The notes beneath the pieces were generated by a model. It saw only the letters and a program-made list of their open reading frames with translations, was not told where the DNA came from and searched no databases. The position numbers and the translations under genes were made by a program. A stretch of DNA of 64,000 nucleotides from Pseudomonas promysalinigenes (GTDB lineage Bacteria; Pseudomonadota; Gammaproteobacteria; Pseudomonadales; Pseudomonadaceae), in contig NZ_CP077094.1 in assembly GCF_014269025.2 (NCBI RefSeq), positions 4,744,501-4,808,500 of the forward strand, read 5' to 3'. Positions 8,864-18,325 of this stretch are shown piece after piece (the first letter of the stretch is position 1; each line of letters starts with the position of its first letter).

Positions 8864-8891
8864 ATAATACCAGAGCATCGCGCCAACGCAA
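8864..8891 (-). promoter_or_regulatory. Sigma-70 promoter of rpmE
   Basis: On the minus strand TTGCGT - 16 nt - TATTAT, ending about 70 nt before the rpmE start. Both boxes are close to consensus. Confidence 0.6.
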
Positions 8892-8960
8892 GTTGTCGCT
8901 TGCACCGACCGTCGTCTGCTAGGCTCGCCAGTCTTCGAAACGCCCTGCGAGACCTCACGC

Positions 8961-11180
8961 GTGCCCGACGTCATTCTGCGCCTTGCCCTGCCCTCCCCGT
9001 TGCGTCGCCTGTTCGATTACAAGGCGCCTGCAAGCATGGCGCGCCAAGCACTGACCCCCGGCATGCGCGTTCGCGTGCCATTCGGGCGTCGCGAAATGAT
9101 CGGTGTGCTTGTGGAGGTGTGTGCACAGAGCGAGGTGCCCGCCGACAAGCTAAAGCCCGCCAGTGCCTTGCTCGACTCGGTTTCGCCGATCCCGCCAGCG
9201 CTGTTCAAGCTGTGCCTATGGACCGCGCAGTACTACCAGCACAGCCTTGGCGACACATTGAGCTGGGCCCTGCCTGCGCTGCTGCGCCAGGGCGAGCCCG
9301 CCGAGATGCGCCAGGAGCGCTTCTGGCACGTAGCACCCGATGCACGCCTGGAGGACCCACGCATCGCCCGCGCGCCCCGTCAGCGCGATGCCCTCAAGAC
9401 CCTGGCCCAGCACCCGCACGGCGTGGCACACAGCCTGCTGAGCAAGCTGAACCTGAACAAGGACAGCCTCGACCTGCTGCTGGCCAAGGAGCTGGTTCAA
9501 CTGGAGGTACGCCGCCACCAGCCGGCGCCACGCCATGAACATTTGCTGGCGCAGCCGGAATTACCGCTGAACGACGAACAACGCGATGCGTTCGACGCCG
9601 TGCGGGAGGGTTTTGACGCGTTTGCTGCCTTCCTGCTGGCCGGCGTCACCGGCAGTGGCAAGACCGAGGTGTACCTGCAACTGATCCGCGAAACCTTGGA
9701 GGCCGGTAAGCAGGCCCTGGTGCTGATTCCGGAAATCAACTTAGGGCCGCAAACCCTGGCGCGCTTCGAGCAGCGCTTCAACGCCCGCATCGCCTTGCTG
9801 CACTCGGCCGTGAATGATCGTGAGCGCCTCGACGCCTGGCTGGCCGCTCGCGACGGCGAGGCCGACATCATCATCGGTACGCGCTCGGCGCTGTTCACGC
9901 CGATGAAAAACCCAGGGCTGATCATCATCGATGAAGAACACGACGGCTCCTACAAACAGCAGGAAGGCCTGCGCTACCACGCCCGCGACCTGGCGCTGGT
10001 ACGCGCCCAGCAAGAGAACATTCCGATCTTGCTCGGCTCCGCGACGCCGTCGCTGGAAACCTTGCACAACGCACTTACCGGCCGCTATCGCCTGCTGCGC
10101 ATGAACCAGCGCGCCGGTGGTGCCCGCCCGCCGCGCATGTTGCGCCTGGATGTGAAGAGCCTGCCGTTGGACAGCGGTATCAGCGGCCCTTTGCAACAGG
10201 CCATTCGCCAGACCCTGGAGGCCGGTCAGCAGGTGCTGGTGTTCCTCAACCGCCGCGGCTTCGCCCCAACCTTGCTGTGCCATGACTGCGGCTGGCTGTC
10301 CGAATGCCCGCGCTGCGATGCACGCATGACCGTGCACCAGCGCTCTGGCGTGCTGCGTTGCCATCACTGCGGCTACGACGAGCGCCTGCCGCAGCAGTGC
10401 CCGCAGTGCAATCATGTCGACCTGCGCCCGGTTGGCGCCGGCACCGAACGCGCAGAAGAACGCTTGAAAGTGCTTTTTCCGGACTATCCGATTTTGCGCG
10501 TGGACCGCGACAGCACGGCCCGCAAGGACGCCATGCATACGCTTTTCACGACCATTCAGCGCGGCCAGCCGAGCATCCTCGTGGGCACCCAGATGCTAGC
10601 CAAAGGGCATCATTTCCCTCGGGTGACCTTGGTAGCCATCCTCGATGCCGATGGCGGCCTGTTCTCCGGCGACTTCCGCGCCAGCGAGCGCATGGCCCAA
10701 CTGATCGTGCAGGTAGCGGGCAGGGCCGGGCGCGCCGAGGAACCGGGCAAGGTGGTCATCCAGACGCACTTGGCCGACCACCCACTGCTGGTGCAATTGA
10801 CCGAACAAGGCTACTTCGCCTTCGCCGAACAGGCTTTGGACGAGCGGCGCAATGCTGGGCTGCCGCCGTTCTCTCACCTGGCCCTGCTGCGCGCCGAAGC
10901 GCACAAGCCCGGCCAGGCCGAAGGCTTCCTCGACCAAGCCTGCGCTGCGGCCGAGCGCCTGGTGGCAGAACAGCAACTGCCCGGCATCGAGCTGCTTGGC
11001 CCGGTGCCTGCGCCCATGGAGCGGCGCGCCGGGCGCTTCAGGGCGCAACTGTTGGTTCAGGCCAATACCCGAGCCCCCTTGCATCGACTGATCAGTGCCT
11101 GGTTGCTAGTGTTGGAGCAACTGCCGAGCGGGCGCCAGGTACGCTGGTCGCTGGACGTCGACCCGGTGGACCTTTATTGA
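8961..11180 (+). CDS. priA: Primosomal protein N', replication-restart helicase PriA
   Basis: 739 aa. Starts at GTG (MPDVILRLALPSPLRRLFDY). The N-terminal 3'-DNA-binding domain spans about 1-105 and a winged helix follows. The superfamily 2 helicase core has Walker A GVTGSGKTE near 228-236 and the DEEH box (IIIDEEHDG). Four CxxC pairs around 435-480 (CHDC, CPRC, CHHC, CPQC) form the two zinc-binding sites. The C-terminal domain follows GRAGR. It reloads the replisome at stalled forks. No strong ribosome binding site is visible. Divergent from rpmE. Confidence 0.95.
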   Translation: MPDVILRLALPSPLRRLFDYKAPASMARQALTPGMRVRVPFGRREMIGVLVEVCAQSEVPADKLKPASALLDSVSPIPPALFKLCLWTAQYYQHSLGDTLSWALPALLRQGEPAEMRQERFWHVAPDARLEDPRIARAPRQRDALKTLAQHPHGVAHSLLSKLNLNKDSLDLLLAKELVQLEVRRHQPAPRHEHLLAQPELPLNDEQRDAFDAVREGFDAFAAFLLAGVTGSGKTEVYLQLIRETLEAGKQALVLIPEINLGPQTLARFEQRFNARIALLHSAVNDRERLDAWLAARDGEADIIIGTRSALFTPMKNPGLIIIDEEHDGSYKQQEGLRYHARDLALVRAQQENIPILLGSATPSLETLHNALTGRYRLLRMNQRAGGARPPRMLRLDVKSLPLDSGISGPLQQAIRQTLEAGQQVLVFLNRRGFAPTLLCHDCGWLSECPRCDARMTVHQRSGVLRCHHCGYDERLPQQCPQCNHVDLRPVGAGTERAEERLKVLFPDYPILRVDRDSTARKDAMHTLFTTIQRGQPSILVGTQMLAKGHHFPRVTLVAILDADGGLFSGDFRASERMAQLIVQVAGRAGRAEEPGKVVIQTHLADHPLLVQLTEQGYFAFAEQALDERRNAGLPPFSHLALLRAEAHKPGQAEGFLDQACAAAERLVAEQQLPGIELLGPVPAPMERRAGRFRAQLLVQANTRAPLHRLISAWLLVLEQLPSGRQVRWSLDVDPVDLY

Positions 11181-11196
11181 GCATGTGCCCTAAAGG

Positions 11197-11225
11197 TTGG
11201 CAACCCGCGCCCAGCAACGGATAAT
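11197..11225 (+). promoter_or_regulatory. Sigma-70 promoter of argS
   Basis: TTGGCA - 17 nt - GATAAT in the 108-nt gap between priA and argS. The -10 box ends 63 nt before the argS ATG. Confidence 0.65.
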
Positions 11226-11288
11226 GCCCAGTTTTTCCACCAGCGCATCCAGGCGCCCTACCGCGCTTGCGGTCGAAAAGAGATCCCA

Positions 11289-13025
11289 ATGAAAGACACC
11301 ATTCGCCAGCTGATCCAGCAAGCCCTCACCCAACTCGTCACCGACGGTGTGCTGCCTGAAGGGCTCTCGCCGGCGATTCAGGTGGAAAATGCCCGGGACA
11401 AGACCCACGGCGACTTCGCCAGCAACATCGCCATGATGCTGGCCAAGCCAGCTGGCATGAAGCCGCGCGAGCTGGCAGAAAAACTGATCGACGCATTGCC
11501 GGCCAGCGCCGACATCAGCAAGGTCGAGATCGCCGGCCCTGGCTTTCTGAACTTCTTCCAGAACACCGAGGCCCTGGCCCAGCGCCTGGACGCAGCGCTG
11601 GCCGATGCCCGCCTGGGTGCACGCAAGGCAGGCCCTGCGCAGAAGGTAGTGGTCGACATGTCGGCGCCGAACCTGGCCAAGGAGATGCACGTTGGCCACC
11701 TGCGTTCGACCATCATTGGTGATAGCGTCGCCCGCGTGCTGGAGTTTCTTGGTGACCAAGTCGTTCGTCAGAACCACGTAGGCGACTGGGGCACCCAGTT
11801 CGGCATGCTGCTGGCCTACCTGGAAGAAAACCCGATCACCAGTGATGAACTGTCGGACCTGGAAAACTTCTACCGCGCCGCCAAGAAGCGCTTCGACGAG
11901 TCCGAGGCGTTCGCCACCCGCGCCCGCGGCCTGGTGGTCAAACTGCAGGCCGGCGACCCAGACTGCATGGCACTGTGGACCCGCTTCAAGGACATCTCGC
12001 TGTCGCACTGCCAGAAGACTTACGAGCTGCTCAACGTCAAGCTGACCATGGCCGACGTGATGGGCGAAAGCGCCTACAACGCCGACTTGGCCAACGTGGT
12101 CGCAGACCTCAAGGCCAAAGGGTTGCTGGTCGAAGACCAAGGCGCCCAGTGCGTATTCCTCGAAGAATTCAAGAACAGCGAAGGCGAGCCACTGCCGGTG
12201 ATCGTACAGAAGGCCGATGGCGGATACCTGTACGCCACTACCGACCTGGCAGCCGTGCGCTACCGCAGCAACGTGCTCAAGGCTGATCGCGCCTTGTACT
12301 TCGTCGACCAGCGTCAAGCCCTGCACTTCAATCAGGTATTCGAAGTGGCCCGCCGTGCTGGCTTCGTCGGCCACCCAATGCAGATGGAGCACATGGGCTT
12401 CGGTACCATGAACGGCGCCGATGGCCGCCCGTTCAAAACCCGCGATGGCGGGACCGTGAAGCTGATCGACCTGCTCAACGAAGCCAAGGATCGCGCCTAC
12501 GCGCTGGTCAAGGAAAAGAACCCGAGCCTGGACGAAGATGAACTGCGCCGCATCGGTGAGGTGGTTGGCATCGGCGCGGTGAAATACGCCGACCTGTCCA
12601 AGCATCGCACCAGCGACTACAGCTTCAACTTCGAACTGATGCTCAACTTTGAAGGCAACACAGCGCCGTATCTGCTTTATGCCTACACCCGCGTGGCTGG
12701 CGTGTTCCGCAAGCTGGGCAAAGGCTTAGACCAAGTCGATGGCCACATCGTGCTGCAGGCCGCCCACGAGCAGGACCTGGCGGCACGCTTGGCGCAGTTC
12801 GGTGAGGTGCTCAACAGCGTGGCCGAGAAAGGCACCCCGCATGTGCTGTGCAGCTACCTCTACGACTTGGCTGGCCTGTTCTCGAGCTTCTACGAGAACT
12901 GCCCGATTCTCGCCGCCGACACCCCAGAACAGCAGCAGAGCCGCCTGCGCCTGGCTGCGCTGACTGGCCGCACCCTCAAACAAGGTCTGGAACTGCTCGG
13001 CCTGGAAACCCTGGAGCGCATGTAA
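11289..13025 (+). CDS. argS: Arginyl-tRNA synthetase
   Basis: 578 aa class I synthetase charging tRNA-Arg. An N-terminal Add1 domain covers about 1-100. The HIGH-type motif reads HVGH within MHVGHLRST near residue 132. The region normally holding KMSKS reads [10 protein letters not shown], the degenerate form usual for ArgRS. The DALR anticodon-binding domain occupies about the last 120 residues and ends LETLERM. It has its own promoter. The SPOR-domain gene follows one base after the stop, so the two are probably cotranscribed. Confidence 0.95.
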   Translation: MKDTIRQLIQQALTQLVTDGVLPEGLSPAIQVENARDKTHGDFASNIAMMLAKPAGMKPRELAEKLIDALPASADISKVEIAGPGFLNFFQNTEALAQRLDAALADARLGARKAGPAQKVVVDMSAPNLAKEMHVGHLRSTIIGDSVARVLEFLGDQVVRQNHVGDWGTQFGMLLAYLEENPITSDELSDLENFYRAAKKRFDESEAFATRARGLVVKLQAGDPDCMALWTRFKDISLSHCQKTYELLNVKLTMADVMGESAYNADLANVVADLKAKGLLVEDQGAQCVFLEEFKNSEGEPLPVIVQKADGGYLYATTDLAAVRYRSNVLKADRALYFVDQRQALHFNQVFEVARRAGFVGHPMQMEHMGFGTMNGADGRPFKTRDGGTVKLIDLLNEAKDRAYALVKEKNPSLDEDELRRIGEVVGIGAVKYADLSKHRTSDYSFNFELMLNFEGNTAPYLLYAYTRVAGVFRKLGKGLDQVDGHIVLQAAHEQDLAARLAQFGEVLNSVAEKGTPHVLCSYLYDLAGLFSSFYENCPILAADTPEQQQSRLRLAALTGRTLKQGLELLGLETLERM

Positions 13026-13026
13026 G

Positions 13027-13728
13027 TTGGCTGCCAAGAAAAAACCAGCACCCAAACGCGGGGCCAGCCGCCAGACCGCACCAGCCAAGCAGCCGATTCC
13101 GGGCTGGGTATGGTTGGCCGTAGGCCTGACGGTCGGTGCATTCATCGTCTTTCTCATGAAGCTCGAACCGGGTGGCGGCGAGATCAAGCGCACCAAGCCC
13201 GAGCAGCAAAAGCCCGAGAAAGTGGCCGAGGCCGGCAAGTCGACCACGGCGGCCTCTGCACAGCAGCCGGTCAAGCCCAAGTACGATTTCTATACGCTGC
13301 TGCCCGAATCCGAGGTCATCGTGCCGCCGGAGGCTGTACCCGAAAAAACCCCGCCAGTCCCTGCCCAGCCCGTCACTCCAGTGACACCGGCGGAGGCTGC
13401 GAAAATCGATACCGCACGCGCTCAGGCCGCCTTGCTGGGGCAAACCCCGCCCCCGGCACCTCCGGTGATCAAGCCCGCCGCTACCACGCAGTACTTCATG
13501 CAGGCGGGTTCGTTCCGCAAGCAGGCCGACGCTGACAAAGTGCGTGCGCAGATCATCCTGCTGGGCCTGGCGGTCAAGGTCGAGTCGGGTACCGTGAAGG
13601 ATGAAACCTGGTACCGGGTGCTGGTCGGGCCGTTCAGCAACCGCGAACAGCTGACCGGGGCACAAAAGCAGTTGTCGGGGGCAGGCTTCAACAACCTGCT
13701 ACTGCAGCAGCGACAGACCCGCCAGTAA
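13027..13728 (+). CDS. SPOR-domain inner-membrane protein, FtsN-like
   Basis: 233 aa, starting at TTG one base after argS. A basic cytoplasmic N-terminus (AAKKKPAPKRG) is followed by one transmembrane helix at about 26-44 (WVWLAVGLTVGAFIVFLM), a Pro/Ala/Lys-rich periplasmic linker and a C-terminal SPOR domain from about residue 153 (YFMQAGSF … WYRVLVGPF). SPOR domains bind denuded septal peptidoglycan, so a septal role is likely. The argS location is the usual one for this FtsN-like protein in gammaproteobacteria, but the name FtsN is not proved from sequence alone. Confidence 0.8.
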   Translation: MAAKKKPAPKRGASRQTAPAKQPIPGWVWLAVGLTVGAFIVFLMKLEPGGGEIKRTKPEQQKPEKVAEAGKSTTAASAQQPVKPKYDFYTLLPESEVIVPPEAVPEKTPPVPAQPVTPVTPAEAAKIDTARAQAALLGQTPPPAPPVIKPAATTQYFMQAGSFRKQADADKVRAQIILLGLAVKVESGTVKDETWYRVLVGPFSNREQLTGAQKQLSGAGFNNLLLQQRQTRQ

Positions 13729-13730
13729 TG

Positions 13731-13768
13731 AAAAAGGCCTTGCCGTACAACGCGACAAGGCCTTTTTT
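13731..13768. terminator. Bidirectional terminator after the SPOR-domain gene
   Basis: AAAAAGGCCTTG pairs with CAAGGCCTTTTTT around a 13-nt loop, between convergent genes. T-runs on both strands. Confidence 0.9.
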
Positions 13769-13780
13769 ACGCGCAGGCGT

Positions 13781-14200
13781 TTAGCGATTGCGGGCGTTGG
13801 CTTCGGAAATCTGGCCGTTGAGGGTCCAGAAATCGTAGAGCACCCCAACGAGGAACAGGCCGCCGGTAAAGAAGTAGATGATCGCCGTGATCCACTTGCC
13901 CTGGTAAAGACGGTGTACGCCGAAAATGCCGAGGAAGGTCAGCAGTATCCAGGCGATGTTGTAGTCGATACGGCCCGATTGGAAGCGCATGTCCGCCTCA
14001 CGGTCCATCGACGGGATCAGGAACAGGTCGATCAGCCAGCCGATGCCGAGCAGGCCCAGCGTGAAGAACCAGATCGTCCCGGTAATGGGCTTGCCGTAGT
14101 AGAAACGGTGAGACCCGGTAAAGCCGAAAATCCACAACAGGTAGCCAATGACCTTGCTGTGGGTGTCGTGATACGGCACGCCCTGTTGATAACTGTTCAT
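13781..14200 (-). CDS. Double TM2-domain membrane protein
   Basis: 139 aa with two tandem copies of the TM2 pattern. The first (about 15-65) has FGFTGSHRFYYGKPITG then helix GLLGIGWLIDLFLIP; the second (about 82-130) has LGIFGVHRLYQGKWITA then GGLFLVGVLYDFW. Four hydrophobic helices are predicted. Between the repeats is an acidic/basic loop (DREADMRFQSG). The function of bacterial TM2 proteins is not established. Monocistronic, convergent with the SPOR gene and divergent from the NlpC/P60 gene. Confidence 0.8.
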   Translation of the reverse strand: MNSYQQGVPYHDTHSKVIGYLLWIFGFTGSHRFYYGKPITGTIWFFTLGLLGIGWLIDLFLIPSMDREADMRFQSGRIDYNIAWILLTFLGIFGVHRLYQGKWITAIIYFFTGGLFLVGVLYDFWTLNGQISEANARNR

Positions 14201-14366
14201 TCATAGCCCTCGTGGGTTATCCGAAAATTTTCTAAAAAAAGTTGTGACTTTTTCGCCGCAGGGCGACGTACGGCAACATGACAATCGACCAACGGCCCAG
14301 AAAGGAGTCAAAAAGCTGTTATAAAGTTGCCCGCCAAACACATAATCACTCATAAGAGCTTCATCT

Positions 14367-14996
14367 ATGCCGCCTTTATTCAAGACATGGCTGACCCTCT
14401 GCCTATTATTGCCCCTGGCCGCCCACGCCACCAACCGTGAGCAACGTCTTCCCAATGGCTTCACCGGTTACACCAGCAATGCATCGGTGAAACACGCGCC
14501 CACCAAGCAAACCTCGCTGCGCGCACGCTCGGCCTCTTCGAGCAAAAGTCACCACCTGCCTGCTGTTGCAGCCATGTCGCCCAAACAGAGCAGCAATGTA
14601 CTGAGCCGTGCAGTCAATGTGCTAGGTACTCCTTATGTTTGGGGCGGCAGCAACCCGAAAAAAGGTTTCGATTGCAGCGGGTTGGTAAAGTACGCGTTCA
14701 ATGATGTGGCTGACGTCGACCTGCCGCGCACCTCCAATGCCATGGCTCAAGGCCACGGCGTGAAAGTCGCCAAAAGCGACCTCAAGCCCGGCGACCTGAT
14801 TTTCTTCAACATCAAAAGCCGCCGTGTGAACCACGTTGCCATCTACCTGGGTAACGATCGCTTCATCCACGCGCCTCGCAGGGGCAAGCGGGTGAGCATC
14901 GACACCTTGAGCAAGCCGTACTGGCAGCAGCACTATGTAGTGGCCAAACGTGTACTGCCAAAAGAACAGCAAGCACTGAGCCTGGCCAAACGCTGA
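14367..14996 (+). CDS. NlpC/P60-family peptidoglycan endopeptidase
   Basis: 209 aa secreted enzyme. Signal peptide about 1-21 (LLLPLAAHA), then a low-complexity Ser/Ala/Lys linker to about 70. The papain-like NlpC/P60 domain has the catalytic Cys103 (GFDCSGLV), His156 (RRVNHVAIYLG) and third polar residue His168 (RFIHAP). The family cleaves D-Glu-diaminopimelate or related stem-peptide bonds in the periplasm. It stands alone; the 166 nt before it, shared with the TM2 gene, contain no promoter I would commit to. A REP pair follows. Confidence 0.88.
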   Translation: MPPLFKTWLTLCLLLPLAAHATNREQRLPNGFTGYTSNASVKHAPTKQTSLRARSASSSKSHHLPAVAAMSPKQSSNVLSRAVNVLGTPYVWGGSNPKKGFDCSGLVKYAFNDVADVDLPRTSNAMAQGHGVKVAKSDLKPGDLIFFNIKSRRVNHVAIYLGNDRFIHAPRRGKRVSIDTLSKPYWQQHYVVAKRVLPKEQQALSLAKR

Positions 14997-15004
14997 TCTG
15001 ATCA

Positions 15005-15053
15005 GCGCGAGTGAACCGCTCCCACAAGCCCTGTAGGAGCAGGTTCACCCGCT
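15005..15053. repeat. REP-like inverted pair
   Basis: Two head-to-head copies of a putida-type REP core: one reads GTGAACCGCTCCCACA, the other TGTAGGAGCAGGTTCACC. Located between convergent genes (NlpC/P60 and pilT). Confidence 0.7.
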
Positions 15054-15070
15054 GTACGTCAGCACAGCCG

Positions 15071-16069
15071 CTACGGGTCACTAATCAACCCGCGCTCCCT
15101 CAGCCCCCGAATCGCTCCCTCCATCGTCCGCATGCCCTCCGCCGCCCCGGCCTGCATCACCGAACATAACTGCGCCATGCGCCCCTCGCGCACCAGATTG
15201 CGCACAGCAGGTGTCGCCGCCAGCACCTCACGCGCCGCGACACGGCCACCACCCACCCGCTTGACCAGCGCTTGCGCCACCACCAAGCGTAATGACTCTG
15301 CCAGCATGGACCTTACCAGCGGCTTTTCCGGCGCCTCGAAAACCTCGACCAACCGATCGATGCTGCCTGCAGCAGAGCGCGTATGCACCGTGGCCAGCAC
15401 CAGATGGCCGGTCTCTGCGGCACGCAACGCCAAGCGGATGGTTTCCAGATCGCGCAGCTCGCCAATCATGATCACATCGGGGTCCTGACGTAGCGCACTG
15501 CGCAAGCCTTGCGCGAAGTCGCGGCAGTGCCGGCCAACTTCACGCTGGTTGATCAGGCTGCATTGGCTGGTGTGGATAACTTCGATGGGGTCTTCAAGCG
15601 TGATGATGTGCAGCGCCCGCTCCCGGTTCAGCCGGTCGACCAAGGCCGCCAGGGTGCTTGACTTGCCGCTGCCGGTCGGGCCGCCTACCAGCACAAGCCC
15701 ATCCGAATATCGCGCAACAGCTTGATACACTTCCTCGAGGTCGAGCTCATCCACGCAGGCTATGCGCTGAGCAATCAGCCTGATGGTGGCGGCCAGACCA
15801 TTGAACTGCCGAAACAGATTGAGACGAAATCGCCCCAGGCCAGGTAACTGCAAGGCCAGGTCCAGCTCATCGCCATGCTGCCATTGCCGGCACTGGTTCT
15901 GATCGAGCAAGGGCGTTATCGCATCGCCCAACGCGGCTGCCGTAATCTCTGGCAGCGGCATGCGCCGTAACGCCCCATCCACGCGCAGCATCGGTACCTC
16001 GCCCGTTGCCAGGTGCAGGTCGCTAGCCCTTGCATCCATGGCCCGGGCCAACAGGTCGGTCACATCCAT
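15071..16069 (-). CDS. pilT: PilT-type twitching motility ATPase
   Basis: 332 aa hexameric retraction ATPase. It starts at MDVTDLLARAMD, with GGGGAG 4 nt before the ATG; an in-frame TTG at 16081 is less likely. An N-terminal PAS-like domain (about 1-100) precedes the RecA core with Walker A GGPTGSGKSS (about 130-139), an Asp box (ITLEDPIEV), Walker B (DVIMIGELRD) and the His box (LATVHTRSA). The C-terminal AxRNLxRE motif is present as AVRNLVRE. It lies divergent from yggS, as in other pseudomonads, and would power depolymerisation for the PilM-Q machine. No PilU follows. Confidence 0.92.
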   Translation of the reverse strand: MDVTDLLARAMDARASDLHLATGEVPMLRVDGALRRMPLPEITAAALGDAITPLLDQNQCRQWQHGDELDLALQLPGLGRFRLNLFRQFNGLAATIRLIAQRIACVDELDLEEVYQAVARYSDGLVLVGGPTGSGKSSTLAALVDRLNRERALHIITLEDPIEVIHTSQCSLINQREVGRHCRDFAQGLRSALRQDPDVIMIGELRDLETIRLALRAAETGHLVLATVHTRSAAGSIDRLVEVFEAPEKPLVRSMLAESLRLVVAQALVKRVGGGRVAAREVLAATPAVRNLVREGRMAQLCSVMQAGAAEGMRTMEGAIRGLRERGLISDP

Positions 16070-16135
16070 GAGACTCCCCAATAGCCATCAAGCAGGTAGA
16101 ATGCCGAAGATCTTCAGAGCAGACGGCATCGATCC

Positions 16136-16822
16136 ATGTCCACCATAGCAGACAACCTTCGCGCCCTTGCCGCCCGAATCCACGATGCAACCCAGGCCGC
16201 CGGGCGTGAGCCGGGCAGCGTGCAGCTGCTGGCGGTCAGCAAAACCAAACCCGCCGCTGCCATCCGCGAAATCCACGCCGCCGGTGTGCGCGACGTGGGT
16301 GAAAACTACCTGCAAGAGGCACTGGCCAAGCAAGCGGAACTGCGCGACCTGCCCTTGATCTGGCACTTCATCGGCCCCATTCAGTCGAACAAGACCAAAG
16401 CCATTGCCGAACATTTCGACTGGGTACACTCCGTGGACCGCTTGAAGATCGCCCAACGCCTGTCCGAGCAGCGCCCTGCGGGCCTGGCGCCGCTGAACAT
16501 CTGCCTGCAGGTGAACGTCAGCGGCGAAGACAGCAAGTCCGGTTGCGCCCCTGCCGACCTGCCAGCGCTGGCCAAGGCGGTGGCGGCATTGCCGAATCTG
16601 CGCCTGCGGGGGCTGATGGCGATACCTGAGCCCAGCGAAGATCGCACCATCCAGGAGGCGGCCTTTGCCAGCCTGCGCCAGCTCCAACAAGGCCTGGACC
16701 TTGGCCTCGATACCCTGTCGATGGGCATGAGCCACGATCTGGAGGCAGCCATCGCCCAGGGAGCGACCTGGGTACGTATCGGTACCGCCCTGTTCGGCGC
16801 CCGCCAGTACGGCCCCGCCTGA
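16136..16822 (+). CDS. yggS: YggS/PROSC-family pyridoxal-phosphate homeostasis protein
   Basis: 228 aa, single-domain alanine-racemase-like TIM barrel. The PLP lysine is K36 in LLAVSKTKP. Other family motifs are GENYLQEAL, WHFIGPIQSNK, LQVNVS and a C-terminal phosphate-binding SMGMSHDLEAAI…VRIGTALFG. It binds PLP and buffers its level, affecting amino-acid metabolism; no catalytic activity is known for the family. First gene of the yggS-proC-yggT run, the usual arrangement. Confidence 0.93.
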   Translation: MSTIADNLRALAARIHDATQAAGREPGSVQLLAVSKTKPAAAIREIHAAGVRDVGENYLQEALAKQAELRDLPLIWHFIGPIQSNKTKAIAEHFDWVHSVDRLKIAQRLSEQRPAGLAPLNICLQVNVSGEDSKSGCAPADLPALAKAVAALPNLRLRGLMAIPEPSEDRTIQEAAFASLRQLQQGLDLGLDTLSMGMSHDLEAAIAQGATWVRIGTALFGARQYGPA

Positions 16823-16860
16823 TTCCATGCTTTACTCACTCTTTCCTTCAAGGACCTGAC

Positions 16861-17679
16861 ATGAGCAAGACACGTATCGCCTTTATCGGCGCCGGCAACA
16901 TGGCCGCCAGCCTGATCGGTGGCCTGCGTGCCCAAGGCCTGGACGCGGCGCAGATCCGTGCCAGCGACCCGGGCGCCGACACCCGCACCCGCATCCAGGC
17001 CGAACACGGTATCGAGGCGTTCGAAGACAACGCCCAGGCTGTCGAGGGCGCCGACGTCATCGTGCTGGCGGTCAAACCGCAGGTCATGAAAGATGTGTGC
17101 GCGGCGCTCAAGCCAAACCTCAAAGCGGGGCAACTGATTGTCTCCATCGCCGCCGGCATCACTTGCGCCAGCCTGCAGGCCTGGCTTGGCGATGTTGCGC
17201 TGGTGCGTTGCATGCCCAATACGCCGGCCCTACTGCGCCAAGGCGTCAGCGGCCTTTATGCCACCGCCCAGGTATCCGCCGAACAACGTCAGCAGGCCGA
17301 ACAGCTGCTGTCGGCGGTCGGTGCCGCCCTGTGGCTTGAGCAGGAGCAGCAACTGGACGCGGTCACTGCGGTATCCGGCAGCGGCCCGGCCTACTTTTTC
17401 CTGCTGATCGAGGCAATGACCGCTGCCGGCGAAAAATTGGGGCTACCTCGCGAAATCGCCTCTGAGCTGACCCTGCAAACCGCCTTGGGCGCAGCCCACA
17501 TGGCGGTCGCCAGCGATGTCGATGCCGCTGAACTGCGCCGTCGTGTCACCTCGCCAGCCGGCACCACCGAAGCGGCCATCAAGTCGTTCCAGGGCAATGG
17601 CTTCGAGGCCATCGTCGAGCAGGCGTTGCAAGCGGCGTCAAAACGGTCTGCAGAGCTGGCCGAACAACTGGGCAAATAA
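16861..17679 (+). CDS. proC: Pyrroline-5-carboxylate reductase
   Basis: 272 aa. Last step of proline synthesis: reduces pyrroline-5-carboxylate with NAD(P)H. N-terminal Rossmann motif IAFIGAGNMAASLIGG (about 5-20). The C-terminal signature around 160-245 includes TAVSGSGPAYFF and TSPAGTTEAAI. AAGGA-type ribosome binding site (AAGGACCTGAC) before the ATG. Gap to yggS is 38 nt; yggT follows 10 nt after the stop. Confidence 0.96.
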   Translation: MSKTRIAFIGAGNMAASLIGGLRAQGLDAAQIRASDPGADTRTRIQAEHGIEAFEDNAQAVEGADVIVLAVKPQVMKDVCAALKPNLKAGQLIVSIAAGITCASLQAWLGDVALVRCMPNTPALLRQGVSGLYATAQVSAEQRQQAEQLLSAVGAALWLEQEQQLDAVTAVSGSGPAYFFLLIEAMTAAGEKLGLPREIASELTLQTALGAAHMAVASDVDAAELRRRVTSPAGTTEAAIKSFQGNGFEAIVEQALQAASKRSAELAEQLGK

Positions 17680-17689
17680 GGAGCTGTCG

Positions 17690-18280
17690 ATGAATGCACT
17701 GTCCGGCGCCGCGATCTTCGTGGTGCAAACCCTGGTCAGCCTGTATCTGGTGATCGTGCTGCTGCGCTTCGTGCTGCAGCTGGTGAAGGCCAACTTCTAC
17801 AACCCCTTGAGCCAGTTCGCCGTGCGCGCCACCCAGCCGCTGCTCAAGCCGATCCGTCGAATAATTCCGAGCACCGCTGGCCTGGACACTTCCTCGCTGC
17901 TGCTGGCGATCGTGATTCAGGCGCTGTTGATGGGCTTCGTGTTGATGGTCACCTACGGCACCTTCGGCGACATCCTGCACCTGCTGACGTGGGCCATCAT
18001 CGGGGTCACCTCGCTGTTCCTGAAAATCTTCTGGGTGGCGATGATTGTCATGGTGATCGTCTCGTGGGTTGCCCCTAACAGCCACAACCCCGCTGCCGAG
18101 CTTGCCTGGCAGATCAGCGAGCCGGTGCTGGCGCCCTTCCGCCGCATCGTGCCCAACCTGGGCGGCATGGACATATCGCCGATCTTCGCCTTCCTGGCGA
18201 TCCAGGTGATCCAGTCGTTCGTCATGCCTCCGCTGGCGGCCTACGCAGGCATGCCACAAGAACTGTGGCGCATGATCTAA
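17690..18280 (+). CDS. yggT: YggT-family integral membrane protein, two YGGT domains
   Basis: 196 aa with two tandem YGGT repeats (about 5-90 and 100-190). Each has a hydrophobic helix pair around the motif NPxxxxAxxxxxPxLxPxRRIxP: the first copy has NPLSQFAVRATQPLLKPIRRIIP, the second ends APFRRIVP. The start MNALSGAAIF is set by AAGGAG 7 nt upstream and separates it from the longer frame that runs into proC. Function is poorly known; in other bacteria YggT affects osmotic tolerance or division-septum traits. Confidence 0.9.
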   Translation: MNALSGAAIFVVQTLVSLYLVIVLLRFVLQLVKANFYNPLSQFAVRATQPLLKPIRRIIPSTAGLDTSSLLLAIVIQALLMGFVLMVTYGTFGDILHLLTWAIIGVTSLFLKIFWVAMIVMVIVSWVAPNSHNPAAELAWQISEPVLAPFRRIVPNLGGMDISPIFAFLAIQVIQSFVMPPLAAYAGMPQELWRMI

Positions 18281-18296
18281 GGACCTGGCCCTGCTG

Positions 18297-18325
18297 TTGC
18301 CTCCAGAGGCAAGCCTTCGCTTGCC
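18297..18325 (+). promoter_or_regulatory. Two mutually exclusive hairpins in the yggT-metX gap
   Basis: TTGCCTC/GAGGCAA (18297-18312) and GGCAAG/CTTGCC (18308-18325) share the GGCAA segment, so only one can form at a time. There is no T-run. It may be a yggT 3' structure or a degenerate repeat. The second stem overlaps the candidate metX -35 box. Confidence 0.4.

Noticed and set aside
11190..12605. 471-codon open frame antisense to argS
   Set aside because: His/Gln/Val-rich composition of a shadow frame and no supporting signals.
15005..15053. Repeats considered as a CRISPR or attachment site
   Set aside because: Copies are dispersed singly or in inverted pairs over the window, without regular spacers or nearby cas or integrase genes.
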